From: JBGTCY01 sp041748615
Lineage (GTDB): Bacteria > Bacteroidota > Bacteroidia > Chitinophagales > CAIOSU01
Length of the DNA stretch: 20,713 bases
Reading direction: 5' to 3'
Assembly (NCBI GenBank): GCA_041748615.1
Contig: JBGTCY010000206.1
Coordinates: forward strand, 1 to 20,713
The notes under the pieces were generated by a model. That model did not search any database, was not told the DNA's origin, and saw only the letters and a list, made by a program, of their open reading frames with translations. Position numbers and translations under genes: made by a program. This document shows positions 6,655-13,529 of this stretch, in pieces. The first letter of the stretch is position 1, and each line of letters starts with the position of its first letter.

Positions 6655-7183
6655 CCAAGTAAGGGAAATATGGATTTGCCTCATCCCTGCACCGTTGTAA
6701 GTCCTCATCAAATGCACCGTCAATAAGTCGCTGATAGTAGGAATGTATCAGATTTCTGCCATCAGGAAAAATCAGCAATTCGATTTCTGAATAGTCTGCA
6801 TTGACCGTGAACAAGTAGCCATCATTCCTGAACGGGAACAAAGGGTTTGCCGTGCCATTGCTCAAATGGCTTTTTGCATTTGGATAGCCATAGGCATACT
6901 GCATAAAATCGGTGTCCTCGATGTAGAGGCTTGACAGGTTCAGACTGTTATTAGTCAATGTCCATTCAGCTAACCGCTTGCTGTGTGCCTCTACAATGTC
7001 CCGTGCAGGTGTCTTGTAGAAAGCCAACTGTCCCTTTGAATTTCTGAACGCTTCCAACCCTTTGTAACCGCCCTGCACCCGGTCAACAAATCCGATGCAG
7101 TCAAGACGTGCCTTGCTTCTGATTTTGTTTGCTGCCCTTGCCATATCTGACAATGATTGCAGCTTGTAGTATGCCGCTATCAT
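6647..7183 (-). CDS. 178-aa hypothetical protein upstream of rep
   Basis: I do not recognise this family. The protein is soluble (no signal peptide or membrane segment), with a basic N-terminal region (KIRSKARLDC, about 20-29) and an acidic, aromatic C-terminal half (for example YLFTVNADYSEIELLIFPDGR and ANPYFPYLGL at the end). Its ATG at 7183-7181 overlaps the TGA of the HTH gene (7182-7180), an ATGA junction, and its stop lies inside cassette copy 2. The fixed position between an excisionase-like regulator and the replication protein suggests a role in replication or its control; that is inference from context only. Confidence 0.7.
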   Translation of the reverse strand: MIAAYYKLQSLSDMARAANKIRSKARLDCIGFVDRVQGGYKGLEAFRNSKGQLAFYKTPARDIVEAHSKRLAEWTLTNNSLNLSSLYIEDTDFMQYAYGYPNAKSHLSNGTANPLFPFRNDGYLFTVNADYSEIELLIFPDGRNLIHSYYQRLIDGAFDEDLQRCRDEANPYFPYLGL

Positions 7184-7473
7184 TGCTTTGATTTTTTAAG
7201 GGTTACATGAGTGCTTGCTTCACCGTCAATCTCTGCATTGCTTTTTTTCTTGTTCTGCAAAAGCCATCGGTCAATCTCTGCCTTATCAAATCGGATGTGC
7301 TTACCTGTGGGCTTGTAGCAGGGAATACCACCCGTTGAAGTGAGTTTGTAGAGGTGTGATTTTGAAAGCCCGGTGTAAACCGCTACCTCATCAAAATTCA
7401 AAACTGTTTTCTGTGAGAGTAGTAGAGTTTCTATGTTACTCAACCGCTCATCAATACTTTGTAATTTGTCCAT
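7180..7473 (-). CDS. Excisionase-like helix-turn-helix protein
   Basis: A 97-aa DNA-binding protein. After a short helical N-terminus (about 1-25), residues about 27-75 form an HTH_17/excisionase-family winged helix: FDEVAVYTGLSKSHLYKLTSTGGIPCYKPTGKHIRFDKAEIDRWL includes the helix-turn-helix, the GGIPCYKPTGKHIRF wing and the closing RWLL helix. The C-terminal 20 residues are a charged tail. Such proteins act as recombination directionality factors or as repressors of the mobile element. It begins the second transcription unit of the element, after a 139-nt gap with palindromes that could be its operator and promoter, and it is coupled by ATGA to the 178-aa gene. Confidence 0.85.
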   Translation of the reverse strand: MDKLQSIDERLSNIETLLLSQKTVLNFDEVAVYTGLSKSHLYKLTSTGGIPCYKPTGKHIRFDKAEIDRWLLQNKKKSNAEIDGEASTHVTLKKSKQ

Positions 7474-7501
7474 ACACTAAAAATTTTTGGGTTAGTGAAA
7501 T

Positions 7502-7529
7502 GGACTTGCAAGTCCTTAGCTGCAATTGC
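7502..7529. promoter_or_regulatory. Palindromes upstream of the HTH gene (candidate operator)
   Basis: A perfect 14-bp palindrome GGACTTGCAAGTCC (7502-7515) is followed by the perfect 8-bp palindrome GCAATTGC (7522-7529) and then TTGCAA (7531-7536). They lie 29-63 nt upstream of the HTH ATG. The repeated TTGCAA/GCAATTGC theme fits a dimeric regulator binding site, possibly for the HTH protein itself. Confidence 0.45.
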
Positions 7530-7563
7530 CTTGCAAAGAAAAATATATAGGGAAAGAATAATG

Positions 7564-7606
7564 CTATACCGGCTTTACCATTGGCTTTACCGCTTTGCTG
7601 GTATAG
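7564..7606. promoter_or_regulatory. 10-bp stem with tandem GGCTTTACC repeats
   Basis: CTATACCGGC (7564-7573) pairs with GCTGGTATAG (7597-7606), ten base pairs with one G-U. The loop side contains GGCTTTACC at 7571-7579 and 7583-7591. It lies just past the stop of the 298-aa gene (7613), so it may terminate the int transcript. A T-run follows only on the plus strand, and the direct repeats would also suit protein binding. Confidence 0.4.
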
Positions 7607-7612
7607 TGTTTT

Positions 7613-8509
7613 TTAGAGAGAGTCTAATATGGCTTGCATCTCTTTAAGTTTCTCAACCGCCTCATTGAGTTGCTTTATTTCTTTAGGTGTTTTACTTAAT
7701 TTTTTATTCAAATAATCAGCTTGCTGGTAGTTCGCTTTCAGGTTTTTTCTTTTTATCGGTTTACCCTTTGCAGTGAAGTGTTTTTCTATAAATGCAAACT
7801 GATTTCTTTCTTTCAGAAAACCTGCCTCATTTAGAAGATAAATAAGATATGGAATTAACCTTTCATCAGATTGCCAATCAATTTTACTTATCCCTTCACA
7901 ATCTGAAAGATTTTGGCTTTGCTTTGGCTCTATCTTCAAACAATCCTGAACAAATTGAATTTCAGCCTCATATTTTTTGTCTGTACTATCCCAATCCACC
8001 ACTGCCCAATTGCCTGCATTATGCTGTTTATATTCCTTCAATCGCTTTTGCAGAAATAAAAGCCTTTCCGGTAAGTCCTCCATTTTGTTGGCTGCTTGCA
8101 AGTCTTTTTTAAAATCAAACTCATCAGCCTTTTGGATTTGCACGGGTTCAAGTTTTGATAGTTCGGTTTCCAAAATTGTAATGACACTATTCAGACTTAT
8201 TTCTTTGCCTTTGTCATCGGTGTAAACTGTGTCTTTGAAATAACGGGCAAGATGTTCCATTATGAAAACTTGTTGTTCATTACTTAATTTTTTTTGCTGC
8301 ATTTCTCCAATAAACTGCCTCATAACCTGCAAGGGCTTTGCCCTGTGATTGTAGAATATGTTTTCATAAGTTGAAAAGAAATGTAAGGGAATTTCAATAT
8401 CAGTAAATAGATTGCTTTTACTTGCTTCTTTGAAAAGTGAAAGGGCTTGTTTGTTCCAATACTCATTTTGAGTAGTGAAATATTTTTCAATTTTTTCAGG
8501 GTGTGCCAT
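7613..8509 (-). CDS. 298-aa conserved-type element protein downstream of integrase
   Basis: A soluble, charged and largely helical protein with no signal peptide. It starts 4 nt after the integrase stop, so it is surely cotranscribed with it. The C-terminal third has the pattern LIPYLIYLLNEAGFL...FIEKHFTAKGKPIKRKNLKANY (about residues 218-266), which I associate with accessory proteins beside Bacteroidota integrases, some loosely annotated as RteC-like, but I cannot confirm membership. The last 35 residues form a Lys/Glu-rich helix, perhaps a coiled coil. Regulation of integration or transfer is possible but not shown. Confidence 0.75.
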   Translation of the reverse strand: MAHPEKIEKYFTTQNEYWNKQALSLFKEASKSNLFTDIEIPLHFFSTYENIFYNHRAKPLQVMRQFIGEMQQKKLSNEQQVFIMEHLARYFKDTVYTDDKGKEISLNSVITILETELSKLEPVQIQKADEFDFKKDLQAANKMEDLPERLLFLQKRLKEYKQHNAGNWAVVDWDSTDKKYEAEIQFVQDCLKIEPKQSQNLSDCEGISKIDWQSDERLIPYLIYLLNEAGFLKERNQFAFIEKHFTAKGKPIKRKNLKANYQQADYLNKKLSKTPKEIKQLNEAVEKLKEMQAILDSL

Positions 8510-8513
8510 CGGT

Positions 8514-9650
8514 TTAGATTGTTAGGTCAGGAATTTTATTTGCCGCCTCTCTCTTTTTCTCATCAATGATTTTTGCATATATCTGTGTAGTCTTTAGCTC
8601 ACTGTGTCCCAATAGTTTTGATAGGGTAAAAATTTCAGTGCCTAAAGTAAGTTGCAGTACGGCAAAGGTGTGTCTTGCACAATGGAATGTGATAGGCTTT
8701 GTTATCCCGGCTGCCATCATCCACCGTTGCAGAGCTACATTCAGGTAGCTTGAATATTTCAACCCGGTGAAAACCCGGTCATCCGGCTTGCCCGGTTCGC
8801 CTAAATAGTTTCTTGCTTGCTCTGAAATGTCAAGATATTGCAGCCCTTTGGTTTTCTTTTGATGAAAAGAAATTCTCCACCCGTCATTGAATTTCTGCAC
8901 CTCTGACCACTGCAATTTTTGAACATCTGACCACCTCAACCCGGTCAGACAGGAAAACAGAAAAGCCCTTTTCAGCACGTCATAACGGCAATCAGCTTTT
9001 GCAACCGCCCTAAGTTCATCCAATGTCAGGTACTCTCTTTTGTTCTCTACAATTCTTGGTGTGGCAACTTTCCGGGCAGGGTTTGTCAAAATAATGCCAT
9101 CATCTACCGCCTGATTAAGGCAGGTTCTTAGCTTGGTGAAATAAGAAGATGTACTTGAACTTGAAAGATTTTTGCCGCCAATGGTTTTTGCCTCATCAAT
9201 CAAATAATCCTTAAACCGTTCACAAAACTGTTTGTCAACCTCTCTGAAAGAAATTTTTGTCCCGGCAAAATTGATTAGGTGCTTTAGTGTGCTGTCCCAA
9301 TTTCCATAGTTCCCGCTCCCGTCTGGCTTCAATCTTTTTTCAGTCAGTTCTTTAAAGTAGTCAATAAAATTTGTGTTCTGTTTAAAGTCGCTGGCAAAGC
9401 CATAAAGCCCGTTTTTTATTTCAAGTTCCCGTTTTGCTCTTATGCTTTCAGCAAGTTTCAGGGTGTCCTTGTTTTGCTGTTTGTCTAAAGGATTTCTTGG
9501 CTTGTCAACAAGGTAGAGGTTCAGATATTCATAATCTCTTAACACTTTCACTTTTCCATCCGATGTTGTAGAAGTGCCTTTGTAGATTTCAAGATAAAGG
9601 GAAATGCTGCCGCTCTTTGATTGCTTTCTTTGTCTTAGGTGTATTTTCAT
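8514..9650 (-). CDS. Tyrosine-type site-specific recombinase (integrase)
   Basis: The 378-aa protein has the three-part build of Bacteroidota integrases: an N-terminal arm-DNA-binding region (about 1-85), a SAM-like core-binding domain (about 93-195) and a C-terminal catalytic domain. The catalytic residues are visible: Arg239 in LTGLRWSD, His323 and Arg326 in HCARH, His349 in LLGHSELKTTQIY and the nucleophile Tyr358. It is the last gene before the mnmE junction, the usual place for the integrase of an element, and very likely catalyses insertion at the mnmE 3' end. The ATG at 9650 lies directly beside an array of nonamer repeats, which suggests autoregulation. Confidence 0.95.
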   Translation of the reverse strand: MKIHLRQRKQSKSGSISLYLEIYKGTSTTSDGKVKVLRDYEYLNLYLVDKPRNPLDKQQNKDTLKLAESIRAKRELEIKNGLYGFASDFKQNTNFIDYFKELTEKRLKPDGSGNYGNWDSTLKHLINFAGTKISFREVDKQFCERFKDYLIDEAKTIGGKNLSSSSTSSYFTKLRTCLNQAVDDGIILTNPARKVATPRIVENKREYLTLDELRAVAKADCRYDVLKRAFLFSCLTGLRWSDVQKLQWSEVQKFNDGWRISFHQKKTKGLQYLDISEQARNYLGEPGKPDDRVFTGLKYSSYLNVALQRWMMAAGITKPITFHCARHTFAVLQLTLGTEIFTLSKLLGHSELKTTQIYAKIIDEKKREAANKIPDLTI

Positions 9651-9653
9651 TTT

Positions 9654-9723
9654 TTGTTGCTATTTGTTGTTAACTTGTTGCTAAGATACAAAATAGCAAC
9701 AATAAAAAGCCAAATAACAACAA
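9654..9723. repeat. Helically phased TTGTTGYTA nonamer array (candidate integrase arm sites / int operator)
   Basis: Direct copies start at 9654 (TTGTTGCTA), 9664 (TTGTTGTTA) and 9675 (TTGTTGCTA); inverted copies lie at 9694-9702 (TAGCAACAA) and 9715-9723 (TAACAACAA). Steps are 10, 11, 19 and 21 nt, close to one or two helical turns. The 12-mer at 9654-9665 is the exact reverse complement of 9691-9702. The array fills the int upstream region between its ATG and the right att site. A sixth copy is at 5165-5173. Confidence 0.7.
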
Positions 9724-9799
9724 AAAAAGAGAAAATAAAAGGCAGGGTGTCCGGCTGAAATGCAAGTAAAACAAGAAATTAAATAAACAAAAGAAAATC

Positions 9800-9820
9800 A
9801 CTTCACTTTCCGATGCAAAA
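9800..9820. repeat. Right attachment site (att direct repeat inside mnmE 3' end)
   Basis: Perfect 21-bp match to 5073-5093. It spans the codons for Phe-Cys-Ile-Gly-Lys and the TGA stop of mnmE, and the sequence continues to the right as host gene. Confidence 0.85.
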
Positions 9821-11170
9821 TCGCGTAAAAATTGAATCGAGAAGGTCATCCGTCACAACTTGCCCGGTAATCGTTCCGAGTGCGTCAAGTGCACGCCTGA
9901 TGTCAAGCGACAGTAATTCACCGGAAATACCGGGAGCCAGACTGTTCATGACATCATCAAGTGCGGAACGGGCGCGAAGCAAAGCATCATAGTGGCGGGT
10001 GTTGGTGACGATAGCATCTTCAGATTGCCAGGATTGCATCTTGATTTTATCAGTGAGTGCATGAGTGAGCGCATCCAGATTTTTTCTTTCTTTTGAAGAA
10101 ATAAAAACTGTTTCACCCAGAGTTTTGAAATCATTGATGCTTGCTTCATTTTGAATTAAATCGGTTTTGTTTCCAACGAGAATCACCGGAGTGGTTCCGG
10201 CCTTTAATTTCATCAGGTCAAAGGCAACCTCATCTTTGCTCAATGCTGAAGCATCAAAGATGTAAAGTATGATGCCGGATTGACTGATTTTTTTAAATGT
10301 TTTTTCAACACCCATTTTTTCAATCGTGTCCTGCGCATCGCGGATTCCGGCAGTGTCAATGAGGCGAAATAAAACGCCATCAATGGTCATCGTTTCCTCA
10401 ATCGTGTCGCGGGTGGTGCCGGGTATGTCAGACACTATCGCCCGCTCTTCGTTCAGCAGACAGTTGAGCAGGGTGGATTTTCCCGCGTTGGGACGACCCG
10501 CAATCACGACATTCACGCCCTGCTTAATGACGTTACCCAAACGGAAAGATTGGATGAGGCGCGTGAGGTGCACGGTTAACTCAGTGATGAGTTTTTTGAG
10601 TTGTTCGCGGTTGGCAAATTCCACATCTTCTTCGCTGAAATCCAGTTCCAGTTCAATGAGCGCTGCAAAATCAATAAGCTGCTGCCGGAGAGATTGTATT
10701 TCCTTGGAAAAGCCGCCCCGCATGTGATTGACAGCCGCTTTGCGTGCCGCCTCCGAATCGGAAACAATTAAATCCGCGATGGCTTCCGCCTGCGATAAGT
10801 CAAGTTTCCCGTTGAGAAACGCTCTGAGTGTAAATTCACCGGGAGTTGCCGGGCGCACGCCATGCGCTATCAGCAATTCAAAGACTCGCTTTAGCACAAA
10901 AGGCGAACCGTGACAGGAGATTTCAACCACGTCTTCACCCGTGTAGGAATGTGGCGCTTTAAAAATACCTGCCACCACTTCGTCAATACGCACTTCCCCA
11001 TCCGTAATCCAGCCATGATGCAGCGTGTGTGACTGCTGTTGTGTGAGTTTTTTTCCTTTGAAAATTTTTTCTGTGATGCTTAAAGCTTTTTCACCGGAAA
11101 GCCGAATAACGCCAATGGCGCTGATGCCGGGAGGTGTGGAAAGGGCAGCTATCGTGTCGGTGTTGTTCAG
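9803..11170 (-). CDS. mnmE: tRNA uridine-5-carboxymethylaminomethyl(34) synthesis GTPase MnmE
   Basis: GTPase that works with MnmG to modify the wobble uridine of certain tRNAs. From a CTG start at 11170 the product is 455 aa, normal for the family. It has the N-terminal folate-binding domain (DTIAALSTPPG at 5-15), the SYTGEDVVEI segment, a helical domain, and an inserted G domain with GRPNAGKST (225-233), DIPGTTRDTI, DTAG (272-275) and NKTD (334-337), ending in the essential FCIGK with Cys452. The frame contains no ATG, GTG or TTG between the upstream TAA-TAG and the conserved DTIAAL; a GTG start at 10993 would delete the first 59 residues, which clearly belong to MnmE. A -7 box lies 23 nt upstream of the CTG. 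Confidence 0.95.
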   Translation of the reverse strand: MNNTDTIAALSTPPGISAIGVIRLSGEKALSITEKIFKGKKLTQQQSHTLHHGWITDGEVRIDEVVAGIFKAPHSYTGEDVVEISCHGSPFVLKRVFELLIAHGVRPATPGEFTLRAFLNGKLDLSQAEAIADLIVSDSEAARKAAVNHMRGGFSKEIQSLRQQLIDFAALIELELDFSEEDVEFANREQLKKLITELTVHLTRLIQSFRLGNVIKQGVNVVIAGRPNAGKSTLLNCLLNEERAIVSDIPGTTRDTIEETMTIDGVLFRLIDTAGIRDAQDTIEKMGVEKTFKKISQSGIILYIFDASALSKDEVAFDLMKLKAGTTPVILVGNKTDLIQNEASINDFKTLGETVFISSKERKNLDALTHALTDKIKMQSWQSEDAIVTNTRHYDALLRARSALDDVMNSLAPGISGELLSLDIRRALDALGTITGQVVTDDLLDSIFTRFCIGK

Positions 11171-11193
11171 AATATGGAGTTTTGGTGTGAAAG

Positions 11194-11201
11194 CAAATTT
11201 A
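11194..11201 (-). promoter_or_regulatory. Candidate -7 box for mnmE
   Basis: On the minus strand TAAATTTG matches TAnnTTTG exactly, 23 nt upstream of the proposed CTG start. It lies inside the only possible longer reading frame, which supports a start at or near 11170. No TTTG is seen at -33. Confidence 0.4.
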
Positions 11202-11239
11202 TCCAGTTTCTGAATGGACTCTGTTATCTATTAGTGACC

Positions 11240-11264
11240 GGGGACGGGGGACGAGGGACGGGGG
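11240..11264 (+). repeat. G-rich tract with four G-runs (potential G-quadruplex)
   Basis: Runs of 4, 5, 3 and 5 G are separated by AC, ACGA and AC, which satisfies the simple G3+N1-7 quadruplex pattern. The tract lies between the divergent mnmE and the 135-aa gene. The 11-mer GGGGACGAGGG recurs at 14775-14785. Confidence 0.6.
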
Positions 11265-11351
11265 TTGGTTGAGTTCACGATTGTAAGTTTTCAGGGGGGT
11301 CAAAAAATATCAAAAGCGAATGCTATTTTTTAAGCATCAAAAAAATACATC

Positions 11352-11759
11352 ATGACAAATTCAGGGGGTTCAAATGTCAGAAAAATGCTGACAAAAATAT
11401 TAGTTATCCTTTTTATAATTCTGGCTGCCGTAAGCAGTTTTCTTTACCTGGGTGTTTATGACGAGGGTGTCCGTGCAGGCAAGGTATTGCGCGTGAGCAA
11501 AAAAGGCATCTTGTTCAAAACCTACGAAGGACAAATCAGCATTGAGGCGTTTGGAGGATTGAAAGGAGCAAGCCCCATCGCTGAAACTTTTGATTTTTCC
11601 ATTGAAAAAAAACGACCTGATTTAATTGATGAACTTGAGAAAGCAGCACTGAGCGGAGAGCGGGTCAATTTACATTATATCAAACGCTACACTATCTTTC
11701 CCTGGCGGGGTGAAACAAAATATTTTGTGGTGAAAGTAGAGCGGATGAATGCCTTGTAA
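11352..11759 (+). CDS. Small membrane-anchored hypothetical protein
   Basis: A 135-aa protein with one N-terminal membrane helix (about residues 13-32, LTKILVILFIILAAVSSFLYLG) and a mainly extracytoplasmic or cytosolic remainder of predicted strands. The segment VYDEGVRAGKVLRVSKKGILFKTYEGQI (about 35-62) is of a type I associate with short conserved Bacteroidota proteins, without known function. The start is uncertain: Met1 is at 11352, and Met12 would place the membrane helix right at the N-terminus. It ends 37 nt before prfB on the same strand, but prfB appears to have its own -7 box. I do not assign a function. Confidence 0.75.
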   Translation: MTNSGGSNVRKMLTKILVILFIILAAVSSFLYLGVYDEGVRAGKVLRVSKKGILFKTYEGQISIEAFGGLKGASPIAETFDFSIEKKRPDLIDELEKAALSGERVNLHYIKRYTIFPWRGETKYFVVKVERMNAL

Positions 11760-11765
11760 AAGCAT

Positions 11766-11773
11766 TACATTTG
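11766..11773 (+). promoter_or_regulatory. Candidate -7 box for prfB
   Basis: TACATTTG matches TAnnTTTG exactly and lies 23 nt upstream of the prfB ATG, similar spacing to the boxes before gapA and mnmE. No TTTG is seen at -33. Confidence 0.4.
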
Positions 11774-11796
11774 CACCGGCAAAAAAATCGTCAATC

Positions 11797-12886
11797 ATGA
11801 CATCAGAACAATTAAAGGATCTTAAAGATCGTCTTGCCTCGCTTAGGAGGTATCTTTGACATCGCTAACCGGGAAGCGGATTACCGCGAAAAAGAAAAAC
11901 TGACCACCGAGCCGGGCTTTTGGAACAACCCGTCAAGAGCGGAAGAACTGCTGAAAGCCATCAAGTCCAATAAAACATGGATTGAAATTTACCGTGACGC
12001 TGAACAAGCCGTTGATGACGCTGCCGTGTTGCTTGAATTTCAAAAAGAAGGTGAAGCGGAAGAATCGGAAGTGAACCGGCAGTACGAACTCGCGCTGAGG
12101 AAATTAGACAACTTAGAGTTCAAATCCACCCTGAATAATCCGGAAGACCAGCTCAACGCGTTGATTGAAATCAACAGCGGAGCCGGAGGAACGGAAAGCT
12201 GCGACTGGGCGGAAATGCTGATGCGCATGTACCTCATGTGGGGCGAAAAAAGCGGTTTCAAAGTCATTGAGGTTGACCGCGTGGATGGCGATGTGGCGGG
12301 AATTAAATCCGCCACGCTGGAAATTACCGGTGAGTTCTCTTACGGCTATCTCAAAGGAGAAAATGGCGTTCACCGGTTAGTCAGGATTTCACCTTATGAT
12401 GCCAACCAAAGAAGGCACACTTCCTTTGCTTCCGTGTTTGTGTATCCGGTGGTGGATGAAACCATCGAAATCAATGTCAACCCCGCTGATTTGGATTGGG
12501 ACACTTTCCGTTCGAGCGGCAAGGGCGGTCAGAATGTGAACAAAGTGGAAACAGCCGTGCGCGTGCGACACCTGCCCTCCGGCATCGTGGTGGAATGCCA
12601 GGAAACGCGCTCGCAACACCAAAACCGCGAAAAAGCCATTACCATCCTCAAGTCGAGATTGTATGAACAGGAACTGCGCAGGAAAAATGAAGAGCGGGAT
12701 AAAGTTGAAGGCAACAAAATGAAAATCGAATGGGGTTCACAAATCCGCTCGTATGTATTGCATCCCTACAAGTTGGTGAAAGACGTGAGAACAGGACACG
12801 AAACCAGCAACGCGCAGGGTGTGCTTGATGGCGACCTTGATGATTTCATCAAAGCATACTTGATGAATAAAACTGTTGCGGGATAA
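11797..12886 (+). CDS. prfB: Peptide chain release factor 2, with programmed +1 frameshift
   Basis: Recognises UAA and UGA stop codons and triggers peptide release. Translation starts at the ATG at 11797 and reads 20 codons (MTSEQLKDLKDRLASLRRYL) to an in-frame TGA at 11857-11859. A +1 slip at CTT-T then gives Asp (11858-11860) and continues to 12886, 362 aa in all, normal for RF2. The downstream frame has the catalytic GGQ (243-245) in RSSGKGGQNVNK, and the codon-recognition tripeptide is SPY (198-200) where E. coli has SPF. A start in the second frame at the TTG at 11834 would lose the true N-terminus and is rejected. Confidence 0.97.
11845..11860 (+). promoter_or_regulatory. RF2 autoregulatory +1 frameshift site
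   Basis: AGGAGG (11845-11850), then TAT CTT TGA C, matches the bacterial prfB frameshift element: an internal Shine-Dalgarno sequence three bases before the slippery CTT and an in-frame TGA followed by C. When RF2 is scarce the ribosome pauses at TGA, slips forward one base and completes RF2, a feedback loop known from E. coli. Confidence 0.95.
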
Positions 12887-12955
12887 GTATTTGCCTCAAT
12901 TTTGCAAACCCGATGGATGCGATATAATTTCCTTCTGTCGAGTTATATTCAGTCG

Positions 12956-13363
12956 TCATTTTGTTTCACTTAACGTCAAATATTTTCTACGTCCTATTGT
13001 CAAATAGTAACCCAGTAAAAGAAGAATTGGTAAGAGTAGAAAAACTGTGTAGTTAAAGTCCATAGTCTTTGATAAGATAACGTGCAGAACAATAATCCCA
13101 AGTCCCATAGGCATTAACCAGTTGCCTTTTTTAAAACCGCCAACTTTCAAATTTATAGTTTCATTATCGCTAATATTAATTGAAACTTCTGGACTGCAAC
13201 ACCAGTCAATTTTTGCTGACACTATATGTTGTCCAGACATAGTTGCAAAATCTTTTGTTTCCCCATTGGCTATTGTCCCAACTTGTTGTCCGTCAATGAA
13301 GATTTTATAATCTCTCATTAAGTTGTAGTATTCCTTTGACCTACGAATTTTAATTGTTGCCAT
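12956..13363 (-). CDS. Small hypothetical protein with two C-terminal membrane helices
   Basis: A 135-aa protein. The N-terminal 75 residues look like a small strand-rich domain with the pattern FIDGQQVGTIANGETKDF...GQHIVSAKIDWCCS (about 22-57), reminiscent of PEGA-like surface or carbohydrate domains; the Cys-Cys pair at 55-56 is notable. Two hydrophobic helices follow (about 83-98 and 105-124) and a basic end (RRKYLTLSETK). It stands alone between the convergent prfB and the thiolase. I do not recognise a function. The ATG at 13363 gives a sensible basic N-terminus (MATIKIRRSKEYY). Confidence 0.75.
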   Translation of the reverse strand: MATIKIRRSKEYYNLMRDYKIFIDGQQVGTIANGETKDFATMSGQHIVSAKIDWCCSPEVSINISDNETINLKVGGFKKGNWLMPMGLGIIVLHVILSKTMDFNYTVFLLLPILLLLGYYLTIGRRKYLTLSETK

Positions 13364-13529
13364 GTTTTAAATATTTTTTGTCAATCAGATAAGGTCGGAT
13401 ATTTAACATGTGGTCAGAGTAAGTTGCAGCAAACAAAACTTTCAGATGGCGCTTATTAAAGCGAACAAGAAATTATGCTTTATTAGAAACCTGAAAAATC
13501 AGAAACCTTTTACATACATTCAACTCAGC

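Larger units (their letters stand above)
5073..9820. mobile_element. 4.75-kb integrative element inserted at the 3' end of mnmE
   Basis: A perfect 21-bp direct repeat bounds the segment (5073-5093 and 9800-9820). The right copy contains the last codons of mnmE (FCIGK-stop), so the gene is preserved; the left copy is an orphan of the same codons. Inside, all genes lie on the minus strand: tyrosine recombinase nearest the mnmE junction, a 298-aa unknown, an excisionase-like HTH protein, a 178-aa unknown, a gene II/X-type replication protein, and 57- and 82-aa proteins. No capsid, packaging ATPase, relaxase or resistance gene is recognisable. It could be a phage satellite or an integrating plasmid that replicates by rolling circle; size and content argue against a complete phage or conjugative element. 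Confidence 0.9.

Noticed and set aside
5126..9800. A CRISPR array or toxin-antitoxin pair inside the element
   Set aside because: The repeats seen are operator- or att-like, without regular spacers, and no toxin or antitoxin motif was found in the small proteins.
11834..11857. prfB starting from TTG at 11834 without frameshift
   Set aside because: The classic frameshift site and the upstream 20-codon open frame from an ATG explain the gene better and give the correct length.
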